NCBI GenBank assembly: GCA_049414625.1
Contig: JBMSAU010000122.1
Coordinates: forward strand, 70,150-134,149
Reading direction: 5' to 3'
DNA length: 64,000 bases
From: WYEG01 sp049414625
Lineage (GTDB): Bacteria > Desulfobacterota > Thermodesulfobacteria > Thermodesulfobacteriales > Thermodesulfobacteriaceae
A program made the position numbers and the translations under genes. Each line of letters starts with the position of its first letter. Position 1 is the stretch's first letter. Positions 1 through 8,036 of the stretch are shown here, piece after piece. Under the pieces are notes generated by a model, which was given only the letters and a program-made list of their open reading frames with translations, made no database searches and had not been told where the DNA came from.

Positions 1-1154
1 TAACAAGCTGGGTCAGGTGCCCAGGTATCGCCTGTTGCCGCCTCAGCCCTAACCCTAAAGTTCCCACCGCAAACTTCAAGAAAGCGACATTTCGCACATC
101 TTCCTTTGACATGCTTTTTCTTTTCTTTAAGCTTAGCCATGAGAGGGTCGGAAGTATCCATCCAGATTTCGCTGAATGGTCTTTTCCGAACATTGCCAAA
201 GGAGTAGTGTCTCCAGAACTGGTCGGCATGAACCTCCCCATCCCAAGAGACGCATCCAATACCTACCCCGCTGTTATTTCCTCCGTTCATAAGAAGGAGC
301 TGATAGACCTCCTCTGCCCTTGGATTGCCCTCCCTCTTCATCCGGAGGTAGAGATAAGGTCCGTCTGCATGGTTGTCAACCGTCAAAACTTCAACCTTGT
401 GCCCCTTATCGTGAAGCTCCTTTGTGCGGTCGATGATGTAGTCTACCCATTTCCTTGTCTCTTCGTGGGAAAGGTCATATTCCATTAGCTTTGTTCCCCG
501 GCCAGCATAGACTAAATGATAAAAGCAGAGACGAGGAATTTTCATCTCTTCCACAAAGTCAAACACCTTGGGGATCTCTTCAGCGTTCAACTTGTTTATT
601 GTAAACCTAAGCCCTACCTTTAAGCCTACTCTCAGACAGTTTTCAATGGCTTGGATTACCTTTTCAAAACAACCTTTAGAACCGCGGAACCTATCGTGCA
701 CCTCGCCTATTCCATCAAGACTTATACCAACGTAGGACAAACCTAACTTTTTAAGCTCTTTGGCAAGGGCATGGTCGATTAAGGTCCCGTTCGTGGAAAG
801 AACTGCCCTAAGACCAAGCCGGACAGCATAAGCAATAAGGTCAAAGATATCCGGTCTCACTAAAGGCTCTCCACCTGAAAAAAGGACAACCGGGCAGCCA
901 AACTGGGCTAAATCTTCAAGAAGCCTAAAGCCCTCTTCGGTTGTGAGCTCATTTTCGGCAGGTCTGTTGTCTGCGCTGGCATAGCAATGGATACACCTAA
1001 GATTGCAAGCCTTGGTCACATTCCAGACAACAACGGGTTTTTTGTCTTCAGAAAACTGAAGAAGATGAGAAGGAAGGTCTTTAGACCTTCTTCCATACCT
1101 CAAAGGGTCAGAAGGCTCTACAGTTCCGCAGTAAAGCTTTGAAATTCCGATCAT
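1..1154 (-). CDS. ahbC: 12,18-didecarboxysiroheme deacetylase AhbC (C-terminal end outside window)
   Basis: Radical SAM enzyme of the siroheme-dependent haem pathway; it removes the two acetate side chains of 12,18-didecarboxysiroheme to give Fe-coproporphyrin III. The open frame runs from ATG 1154 (preceded by GGGAG) off the left edge, 384 codons seen. The radical SAM cluster motif is C50-x3-C54-x2-C57 (CNLRCIHC), followed by the GGEP motif. A C-terminal Cys-rich region includes GIGCVSWDGEV and CAKCRFLEVCGGNFR, typical of SPASM-like auxiliary cluster binding. The opening residues MIGISKLYCGTVEPSD are characteristic of AhbC rather than the related NirJ or AhbD, as I remember these families. 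Family length is about 390-400 residues, so only a few residues should be missing. It lies 17 bp downstream of the receiver-like gene and is probably co-transcribed. Presence implies a haem-making anaerobe that uses siroheme as precursor. Confidence 0.93.
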   Translation of the reverse strand, partial: MIGISKLYCGTVEPSDPLRYGRRSKDLPSHLLQFSEDKKPVVVWNVTKACNLRCIHCYASADNRPAENELTTEEGFRLLEDLAQFGCPVVLFSGGEPLVRPDIFDLIAYAVRLGLRAVLSTNGTLIDHALAKELKKLGLSYVGISLDGIGEVHDRFRGSKGCFEKVIQAIENCLRVGLKVGLRFTINKLNAEEIPKVFDFVEEMKIPRLCFYHLVYAGRGTKLMEYDLSHEETRKWVDYIIDRTKELHDKGHKVEVLTVDNHADGPYLYLRMKREGNPRAEEVYQLLLMNGGNNSGVGIGCVSWDGEVHADQFWRHYSFGNVRKRPFSEIWMDTSDPLMAKLKEKKKHVKGRCAKCRFLEVCGGNFRVRAEAATGDTWAPDPAC

Positions 1155-1171
1155 TTTTAAATCACACTCCC

Positions 1172-1546
1172 TTAGTCTTTGGGCTTCAAATCTTTCTTTA
1201 AAAGCTTGCTTAAAACTTGGATAAATTCCTCTTCTTTTAAGGGATAATGCAGAATGTAATCTGCTCCGCAGTCTCGAGCTTTTATTTCCTCCTCTTGGAA
1301 ATGACACTTGCATACAATGATAACCGGTATTTCCTTTGTTTTTTCGTGTGCCTTAAGAAGTAGGGTCGCAGAAAAACCATCAAGTAAAGGCAAGTCTTTT
1401 TCTAAGATGATAAGCTGAGGCTTTTGCTTTCTTGCTTTTTCAAGGAGGTCTTCCCCTGTTTCAACTACCTGGTATTTTAGCTTAAACTTTTCTAAAAGGG
1501 CTGAAACCTTTTCCAGAATGGCTGAAGATAGGGCAAGAAAAATCAT
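1172..1546 (-). CDS. Stand-alone receiver-like protein with lost phosphorylation site
   Basis: 124 residues with the alternating beta/alpha pattern of a CheY-type receiver and nothing else. The conserved frame around the acceptor loop is recognisable (LIILEKDLPLLDG), but E49 stands where the phospho-accepting Asp would be. The N-terminal acidic pair is S7-S8, the switch Thr is Cys (VIIVCKC), and the invariant Lys before Pro is Tyr (HYPL). All catalytic positions are therefore replaced, so phosphorylation is unlikely; E49 might mimic the phosphorylated state. Its ATG overlaps the stop of the AAA+ gene by 4 bp, suggesting translational coupling and a shared function. No output domain is present. 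Alternative: a degenerate response regulator simply decaying, but the frame is intact. Confidence 0.75.
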   Translation of the reverse strand: MIFLALSSAILEKVSALLEKFKLKYQVVETGEDLLEKARKQKPQLIILEKDLPLLDGFSATLLLKAHEKTKEIPVIIVCKCHFQEEEIKARDCGADYILHYPLKEEEFIQVLSKLLKKDLKPKD

Positions 1547-3165
1547 GCTTTTAAAGTGAGCAAATCTTCAATGTACTTTTCAGGGTTTGTAAAGGCTAAG
1601 GGAGTAATGTAAAACTTCTTTCTTCCCTGAATGTCCCTTATGTTTAGTAAGGCATACTCTATGCGAGACAAAGCCTTCTCGCAGAAAGAAAAGACTCCTC
1701 GGTCGTTACGAAGGACTTCGTTTAAGATGTAGTCGATAGCCTCCTCGGTAAACACCGCTTGTATCTGGTTCCTCCTTGAGAAGGTAGCTTCATATCCTTT
1801 GACCTGGCGATAAAGGTTTACCATTTCATCTAACACTACGCTCAGCTCTACATCCTCAAACTTGTATAGCTCAAAAAGAAGATTGAGCCTTTGAGGGGTA
1901 AGCTCCATCACATCCGTTTTCAGATACCTATGCTTTCTAAGCTCCAAATACTTAACAAACCTTTCTTTCTCTTCCTTTAAAGCCTGAAGATACACTTCCT
2001 CCCATTTGCTGTCCTTTGGATTGTTAAGGAAGGTTGCTAAATAACCTTGCGGATCGCAAATCAGCTCCTCTGTAACCCCAAAATGTTCAATATTTAAGGA
2101 AGGCAAAGTCTTCTCAAAGGGAATCAAAGCCTTCTCCAGAACGCGAAGAAGAGCCCTTGCCCCTGTTCCTTCCTTATAGGCAAGCTTTGCACAAAGCTTT
2201 AAAGCAGAATCGGTAAAAGCTAAATCTATGCCGTAAACCTTAAAATCCCTCTTCTTGTTTAGAACGATGGCACTGTTTGGATTGGCAAGGATCTCAAAGA
2301 GGTCTTCTTCGGTGAGCGGGTCGCAGACAGCTATAACTGGAAGCCTCCCTACAAACTCCCTCTCAAACCCATAGGCTACTAAATCTTCAGGAGTGGTAAA
2401 CTTTAAATAGTTGACCTTAACATCGGAGCGCCCCTCAACCTCCGAAAGAAAACCAAGGCTTGATTTTTTTAGCCTTTTTTTGATTATCTCCTCAAGACCA
2501 TGAAAGGCTCCGCTTACCACGAAAAGAACATACTTGGTGTTGATGGTTATCTTCCTTTTTTTCTTCTTTTCTTCAGAATCAAAGGGGAAAACATTTTCTG
2601 GCTGAACCTTAATCTCAACCTCTGTTTCCTCAAGGGGCTTAAGCAAAGCCCTTTGCACGCCGGTTCTTGAAACGTCAGGACCAATGATATCACCGCTTGA
2701 GGCTATCTTATCTATTTCATCAAGGTAGATGATACCAAATCGAGCCTTTTCTAGGTCTCCGTCTGCTTCCCAATATAGATCCCTCACTAAGTCCTCAACA
2801 TCCCCCCCAACATAGCCTGTCTCGCTAAACTTAGTGGCATCGCCCTTGACAAAGGGGACCCCAAGCTTTTTAGCAATTAGCTTTATCATGTAAGTTTTAC
2901 CAACACCCGTTGGTCCAATGAGAATGATGTTGTTCTTGATAAAACCGATATTTTCTCCTCGCCACTCTTTCAAGAGCAAGGACTTAGCTTTGTGAAAATG
3001 GGTGCAGATCTTAGTTGCTATTATCCCTTTAGCCTCAGCCTGCCCGACTACATACTCATCAAGATAGGCTTCGAGGTCTGCTGGTTTTAAATCAAAATCA
3101 TAAAGGAAATGTGATCCTTGGGTTAGAGTTACCTTTTGAATTCGATAGCGGTTCGGGGCTGGCAT
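1543..3165 (-). CDS. ClpX-like AAA+ ATPase without zinc-binding domain
   Basis: 540-residue AAA+ unfoldase-type ATPase. Walker A GPTGVGKT at 84-91, the ClpX/HslU-type pore loop GYVG at 117-120, Walker B IIYLDE at 145-150, and a sensor-2 GAR motif near 330 are all visible. Compared with ClpX (about 420 residues) the N-terminal Cys4 zinc domain is missing; the AAA+ module starts almost at once. An LGF tripeptide at 237-239 sits about where ClpX has the ClpP-docking IGF loop, so protease docking is possible but unproven. Roughly 150 extra residues follow the AAA+ core (about 390-540), charged and helical, with no domain I recognise. It is followed with a 4-bp overlap by a receiver-like gene and then ahbC. 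It is probably not the housekeeping ClpX; a substrate or partner is not evident. Confidence 0.8.
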   Translation of the reverse strand: MPAPNRYRIQKVTLTQGSHFLYDFDLKPADLEAYLDEYVVGQAEAKGIIATKICTHFHKAKSLLLKEWRGENIGFIKNNIILIGPTGVGKTYMIKLIAKKLGVPFVKGDATKFSETGYVGGDVEDLVRDLYWEADGDLEKARFGIIYLDEIDKIASSGDIIGPDVSRTGVQRALLKPLEETEVEIKVQPENVFPFDSEEKKKKRKITINTKYVLFVVSGAFHGLEEIIKKRLKKSSLGFLSEVEGRSDVKVNYLKFTTPEDLVAYGFEREFVGRLPVIAVCDPLTEEDLFEILANPNSAIVLNKKRDFKVYGIDLAFTDSALKLCAKLAYKEGTGARALLRVLEKALIPFEKTLPSLNIEHFGVTEELICDPQGYLATFLNNPKDSKWEEVYLQALKEEKERFVKYLELRKHRYLKTDVMELTPQRLNLLFELYKFEDVELSVVLDEMVNLYRQVKGYEATFSRRNQIQAVFTEEAIDYILNEVLRNDRGVFSFCEKALSRIEYALLNIRDIQGRKKFYITPLAFTNPEKYIEDLLTLKA

Positions 3166-3206
3166 AAGTGTTCTATTGTTTTAGCGTTTATTAAAATTAA
3201 ACAATA

Positions 3207-5555
3207 CTACATAAGGGATTCAGGGTCAAGGTCAAGTTCAACTTTTATCCCATAATTTTTTGCAAGGACTCCAGAGGATAAGAGCTCTCTCAAATACTCA
3301 TGCTTTGAACTTTTTATGAGAATGTGCCACCTGTAAAGACCTCGAAGCTTCCTTAAAGGAGCTGGTGCTGGGGGATAAACCACACAGTTTAAGTCCTTTG
3401 CCTTTCTCACTTTTTCAATCTCTCTCCAAAGAGCCTCCCCGACCTCTATCACCTTCTCTTCTTTCACCCCTGAAAGCCTAAGCACTGCAAGCCTAACAAA
3501 AGGTGGATAAACAAAGTCCCTCCTCCTTCTTATCTCCTCCTCAAAAAACCCCTTATAATCCTGTGCCAAGGCATACCTTATTACATAGTGTTCTGGAAAA
3601 GCACTCTGCAAAATGACCTTGCCCCTCTCATCCTTTCTTCCAGCTCTACCAAGGGCTTGCATGATAAGCTGAAATGCCCTCTCTGCGGAGTTGTAGGTAG
3701 GAATTAAAAGACCCTCCTCTGCCCTTAATACCACAACTAAAGACACTCGAGGAAAGTTATGCCCGTGAACCCCCATCTGCGTCGATACTATGATCTTAGG
3801 ATGAGGACTATACAGCCTTTCAAGAAGCTCATTTAGCCTCTTTTCGCTTCCTGCTGTATCCCTATCAAACCGAACAATATCAAAAGTAGGAAAATACCTT
3901 CTTAGTTCCTCCTCAACCCGCTCTGTGCCTGCCCGAAGATACTTCACATAACCTGACCCACAGTGCGGACAAAGGACCCCTGAGCTAATCTCAAAAAAAC
4001 AATGATGACATTTCAGAGCCCTATCATCAAGATGGTAGGTAAGAGGAAGCTCACAGTTTGGACAGGTGAAAACATAGTGACAATCTTCGCACCTCACCAA
4101 AGGGGCATACCCCCTACGATTAAGAAAAACAAACACCGATTTTTCCGCTTGAAGCGTTCTTTCTATCTCGGTAAGCGCTTCTTTCGTAAAAAGAGAAAAG
4201 CTTCTATTTTCGACAAGCTTTACCTCAGGAAGTAAAGTCTTCGGTCTTTCTAAAAGCTCAAAGTAATGGTATTTGCCTTTTTTAGCAAAGTAAAAAGACT
4301 TCACGCTTGGTGTGCCAGAGCCAAGGAGAACAGGTATACCATACAAAGAGCCTCTCATCAAAGCCACATCCCTTGCCTGGTATCTTGGGGCAAAGTTTTC
4401 CTCCTTGTAAGAATGGTCATGCTCTTCGTCAACGATGATAAGCCCAAGGTTATCAACAGGAGCAAAAACTGCTGACCTTGTGCCGATGATGACCCTGGCT
4501 TCCCCTCGGAGGATCCTCATCCACTCTGCAAGTCTTTGAGAAGGGGAGAGGGCACTGTGAAGCACAGCAACCTCTCCCTCAAACCTCCTCAAAATCTGTC
4601 TTTCCATGTAGGAAGTAAGAACTATCTCAGGAAGAAGGACAAGGACATTCTTACCTTCTGCTAAAACCCTCTTAATTAACTCAAGATAAACCAAGGTCTT
4701 CCCTGAACCAGTTACTCCGTAAAGAAGAATAGGTTGAAAAGTGAAGCTTTTGACCTTCTCCCAGATGCCTTCTACTACCCTCTCCTGAAGAGGCGTTAGG
4801 GCATGATTAGCTATGTCCTCAGTCATCAAGTTTATCTTCCTAAGCTTTGGTATCTCATAGACCTCTAAATAGCCTTGTTTAATAAAGCGTTTAATCTTTC
4901 TTGCGTTTAACTTTTTAACCAAGAGGCTATAGGGGAGCTCATCCGTTTCTTCAAAGAGCTCTTTTAGCTCAGATGGAAGCTCTTCTCTTTTTCGAACCCT
5001 CACAATCCTTTCTTTATTAAACCTTGAAGCCGGAAGTTCAGTCTTAATGTTTAAGATGCCTTGAGACTCAAGCTTTTTTATGTCGTTCCGTGAAAGGCTT
5101 GTTCTTTTTAAAAATTCTCTAAGGCTTAGCTCTTTATCAAGAAGGATCCTTAAGCTTGCAAGATCCTCCCTTTGAAGGACAAGGCTTCTGCCATAGGGAG
5201 TGAGACTTAACCTCTTTGTGGGAACCTTGAAAAGACCTGAAGGAAGGGCTGCTTTCAACACCAAAGAAAGGGGCGTTAAATAGTAGTTTGCTACGCTTTC
5301 AAGGAAAGGAAAAAGACTTTCTGGATAGATAGGAAAGTCCTCAAGGACCTCTTCTACTTCCTTGTATTTAATGTTTGGGGAAAGCTTATCATTAGTGAGG
5401 ACATCGCACCTATATACAAACCCTACTGTAAGAGAGTCTCTGATTCTAACAAGGACCCTTTGCCCTGGTTGTAAGGGACTTTTGCTTAAGTAGTGGTAGC
5501 TTTTGGCTACTGGCTGAGGGTAGAGGACCTCAACAAGATATTCATGAGAGCTCAT
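3207..5555 (-). CDS. priA: Primosomal protein N' (replication restart helicase PriA)
   Basis: 782 residues, normal for PriA. It restarts collapsed replication forks by recognising branched DNA and loading the replicative helicase. The N-terminal part carries the 3'-DNA-binding domain (residues 1-100, PVAKSYHYL ... GQRVLVRI). The helicase core has Walker A GVTGSGKT near 280 and the DEEH box (IIVDEEHDHSYK) near 375. A Cys-rich zinc insert (CEDC, CPNC, CHHC, CPHC) lies around 480-530 and is followed by motifs V-VI (QALGRAGR). The stop is 41 bp before the AAA+ gene, and the start overlaps the galU stop by 4 bp, so it belongs to the same transcription unit. Confidence 0.96.
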   Translation of the reverse strand: MSSHEYLVEVLYPQPVAKSYHYLSKSPLQPGQRVLVRIRDSLTVGFVYRCDVLTNDKLSPNIKYKEVEEVLEDFPIYPESLFPFLESVANYYLTPLSLVLKAALPSGLFKVPTKRLSLTPYGRSLVLQREDLASLRILLDKELSLREFLKRTSLSRNDIKKLESQGILNIKTELPASRFNKERIVRVRKREELPSELKELFEETDELPYSLLVKKLNARKIKRFIKQGYLEVYEIPKLRKINLMTEDIANHALTPLQERVVEGIWEKVKSFTFQPILLYGVTGSGKTLVYLELIKRVLAEGKNVLVLLPEIVLTSYMERQILRRFEGEVAVLHSALSPSQRLAEWMRILRGEARVIIGTRSAVFAPVDNLGLIIVDEEHDHSYKEENFAPRYQARDVALMRGSLYGIPVLLGSGTPSVKSFYFAKKGKYHYFELLERPKTLLPEVKLVENRSFSLFTKEALTEIERTLQAEKSVFVFLNRRGYAPLVRCEDCHYVFTCPNCELPLTYHLDDRALKCHHCFFEISSGVLCPHCGSGYVKYLRAGTERVEEELRRYFPTFDIVRFDRDTAGSEKRLNELLERLYSPHPKIIVSTQMGVHGHNFPRVSLVVVLRAEEGLLIPTYNSAERAFQLIMQALGRAGRKDERGKVILQSAFPEHYVIRYALAQDYKGFFEEEIRRRRDFVYPPFVRLAVLRLSGVKEEKVIEVGEALWREIEKVRKAKDLNCVVYPPAPAPLRKLRGLYRWHILIKSSKHEYLRELLSSGVLAKNYGIKVELDLDPESLM

Positions 5556-6421
5556 TTAGAGACCATTTCCAAAACTACTTCCCTTAGCTCCGGGTGCTGA
5601 AGAGCGTAATAAAGTATAGCCTTGAGATATCCCTTTAAGTTCCCGGTATCAAGGCGCATACCCTTAAAGAAAAAGCCAAACACTGGATAGCCATCGTCAA
5701 TCAAACCTTGAATGGCATCCGTAAGCTGATACTCCCCTCCCCTTTTCGGTATCTTCTTCAAGTACTCAAAGACCTTTGGAGTAAAGATGTAGCGACCGAT
5801 GATGGCATAATTTGACGGCGCTTCCTCAAGAGAGGGCTTTTCAATAACCCTTCGCATTTGGATTATATTTTCTGAAATCCTATCCCCATCAACGATGCCA
5901 TACTTAGACACATCCTCCCTTGGAACTTCCTCTAAGGCTATAAGGGAGATGTCCTCATACTTTGCGGAAAGCTCAAGATAAGCGGATAGCATTTGTTTAA
6001 GGCAGGGCACATCGCTTGCTACAAGGTCATCCCCAAGGATTACCGCAAAGGGCTCATCTCCTATAAGACTCTCCCCCATCAATACCGCATGACCAAGCCC
6101 CTCAGGCTTCTTTTGCCGAACAGTAACAAGATTTTCAACCTTGCTTTCAACACTTTCCACAAGCCGAAGGAGCTCAACTTTATTCCTCTCTTCAAGAAAC
6201 TTCCTAAGACCAAGGTTGATGTCAAAATAATCAACGATCCCCTCTTTTCCGGAAGAGATTACAAAGATGATCGTGTCTAATCCTGATTGGATTATCTCCT
6301 GGACGATGTATTCAATGGTTGGACGATTAAGGATGGGGAGTAGCTCCTTGGGGACAACCTTGGTTATGGGAAGCATCCTTGTTCCAAGACCTGCAACCGG
6401 CAAAAGGGCTTTGCGGATCAT
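5552..6421 (-). CDS. galU: UTP-glucose-1-phosphate uridylyltransferase
   Basis: 289 residues, typical bacterial GalU length. It makes UDP-glucose from UTP and glucose-1-phosphate for LPS and other surface glycans. The N-terminal nucleotidyltransferase signature (GLGTRMLPITK, residues about 10-20) and the following KELLPI lysine motif are intact, as are VEKP (here IEKPSLEEAP) and the C-terminal GGEYQLTDAI segment. The start overlaps the upstream orphan gene by 4 bp and the stop overlaps priA by 4 bp. The odd operon setting, between pilus ATPases and priA, gives no functional hint beyond shared expression. Confidence 0.95.
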   Translation of the reverse strand: MIRKALLPVAGLGTRMLPITKVVPKELLPILNRPTIEYIVQEIIQSGLDTIIFVISSGKEGIVDYFDINLGLRKFLEERNKVELLRLVESVESKVENLVTVRQKKPEGLGHAVLMGESLIGDEPFAVILGDDLVASDVPCLKQMLSAYLELSAKYEDISLIALEEVPREDVSKYGIVDGDRISENIIQMRRVIEKPSLEEAPSNYAIIGRYIFTPKVFEYLKKIPKRGGEYQLTDAIQGLIDDGYPVFGFFFKGMRLDTGNLKGYLKAILYYALQHPELREVVLEMVSK

Positions 6422-6870
6422 CTCAGCTCCTCCACAAACTTTCTCATAGCCCTAAAATAGGGCTCGTAAAGCTCGTAAAAATACTGCTTTGCCCGTTCAA
6501 GGTGAAGAGGAAGGTCTTTGAGGTCATCGACGCTCACAAGAAGGTTTACCGAATGCAGAAAGGTCTGCCAAGCGTCAAAGGTCTTAGCTGAGGGCAAAAC
6601 AAGGAGCACAAAAAGCTCCCTCCTAAGACTAAGCGGAACTTTCTTTAAGACGGGAAACCACTCCTTCTTAAAATCTTCAGAGCTTTGCGCTCCTATGACT
6701 AAGTATAAAACCTTATGCCTATACAAAAGAGGAATGAGCTCGTTTGGGTCTTCGATAGGTCTTATCTCTGTCTCTTGAGAAAAGAGATCCTCGATTAAGC
6801 CCGTTGGCTCCTCTACCTTCCAGTGCACTACGGTTAAAGGTTTGACTATAGGTTTTACCGCTCGCTCCAT
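6418..6870 (-). CDS. Conserved-looking hypothetical protein, 150 aa
   Basis: I do not recognise a family. The protein is soluble, with alternating hydrophobic strands (VLYLVIGAQ, LFVLLVLP, VNLLVSV) and amphipathic helices, giving the overall impression of a Rossmann- or receiver-like alpha/beta fold, but no catalytic signature is visible. It overlaps the upstream PilT-like gene by 16 bp and galU by 4 bp, so it is certainly in the same operon. The position directly after two retraction-ATPase-like genes makes a role in pilus control a reasonable guess only. The C-terminal helix (residues about 125-150) is rich in aromatic and charged residues. Confidence 0.6.
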   Translation of the reverse strand: MERAVKPIVKPLTVVHWKVEEPTGLIEDLFSQETEIRPIEDPNELIPLLYRHKVLYLVIGAQSSEDFKKEWFPVLKKVPLSLRRELFVLLVLPSAKTFDAWQTFLHSVNLLVSVDDLKDLPLHLERAKQYFYELYEPYFRAMRKFVEELR

Positions 6871-8030
6871 TTAACGCCTTTTCCTTCTATTTCAAGCGTT
6901 AGCGGTTCTTCCTCAAGGCCTTTTCTCTTTTTGATTATTTCTATCTGTCTGCCAACGATATCCTTTCTTATGGCATGATAATAGGCTGTCTCCTCATCGA
7001 TTAGCCCCTTTTCAAAAAGCTCGATGATATGCTGGTCGAAGGTCTGCATACCGTAGGGACTGCCTTGGCTCATGACATCATAAAAGGTCTTCCCTTCAGA
7101 CTCGCCCTGAAGGATTATCTCCCTTGCTCGGATGTTGTTGTAAAGTATATCAAGGATGGGAACTCTTCCCCCGCCTACCTTAGGGAGGAGCTTTTGCCCG
7201 ATTACCCATTTAAGCGAGCTTGCAAGCCTTTGCCTTATCTGATGCTCCTCTTCCCTTCGGTAAAAACCGATGATCCTGTTTATGGTTTGTCCAGCTGTGG
7301 TAGTGTGTAAGGTTGAAAGCACAAGATGCCCAGTCTCAGCAGCGCTTAAGGCTATGTCCATCGTCTCCCTATCGCGTATCTCACCAACCAGAATGACATG
7401 AGGCGCCTCTCTTAAGGCTGCCCTTAAACCCTCGGCAAAGCTTGAAAAATCAGTCCCGAGCTCTCTCTGATTAATGGTTGCTTTGATTGGCGTATGTAGG
7501 TATTCGATAGGGTCTTCAAGGGTAATGATGTGCACTGCTTCGGACTTGTTTATTTCATGAATGATGGCGGCAAGGGTTGTCGTCTTCCCCTGCCCCGTTG
7601 CCCCGGTTACAAAGACCAACCCAAACTTTTCCTTAGCTACTCGATAGAGAGCTGGTTTTAAGTTTAGTTCCTCGATAGTTCTGATCTTATTTTCGAGCTT
7701 TCTCATGATGATGTTGTAAGTCCTTTGCCTGGAGAAGACATTCACCCTAAACCTTGTCCCATCCTCAAGGGCATAAGAAAAGTCCGCATAGCCATCCTTT
7801 ATAAGCTTTGGGTAAAGGTAGGGATGCTCTTTTAGAAGATAGAAGGCGATCTGCTCAGTTTGAAAGGGAGTAAGCTTCTCAACAAAAAATTCTTCTAAGT
7901 AGACGCTTTTTACCCTTCCGTAAACCATGACCTGAAAAGGATAACCAGAGAGGATGAAAATATCGGATATGCCATTCTCAAGATTTGCCAACCTTTGGAT
8001 AAGATAATGAATTTCTAAGGTTGTAAGCAT
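6855..8030 (-). CDS. PilT/PilU-like secretion ATPase (second paralogue)
   Basis: 391-residue type II/IV secretion-system ATPase that would power pilus retraction or a related machine at the inner membrane. Walker A is GATGQGKT, the Asp box contains LEDPIEYLH, Walker B is ILVGEIRDRET and the His box is GHLVLSTLHT. It is more divergent than the neighbouring PilT: the first 120 residues differ and a charged C-terminal tail follows. It may act as the PilU-type accessory motor, since PilU needs PilT for function in known systems. It sits 6 bp downstream of pilT. It lacks the zinc Cys4 cluster of PilB extension ATPases. Confidence 0.88.
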   Translation of the reverse strand: MLTTLEIHYLIQRLANLENGISDIFILSGYPFQVMVYGRVKSVYLEEFFVEKLTPFQTEQIAFYLLKEHPYLYPKLIKDGYADFSYALEDGTRFRVNVFSRQRTYNIIMRKLENKIRTIEELNLKPALYRVAKEKFGLVFVTGATGQGKTTTLAAIIHEINKSEAVHIITLEDPIEYLHTPIKATINQRELGTDFSSFAEGLRAALREAPHVILVGEIRDRETMDIALSAAETGHLVLSTLHTTTAGQTINRIIGFYRREEEHQIRQRLASSLKWVIGQKLLPKVGGGRVPILDILYNNIRAREIILQGESEGKTFYDVMSQGSPYGMQTFDQHIIELFEKGLIDEETAYYHAIRKDIVGRQIEIIKKRKGLEEEPLTLEIEGKGVKWSER

Positions 8031-8036
8031 AGGTTT

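Noticed and set aside
111..488. Plus-strand 125-codon open frame
   Set aside because: Exact antisense of ahbC, whose radical SAM and C-terminal motifs are unmistakable on the minus strand.
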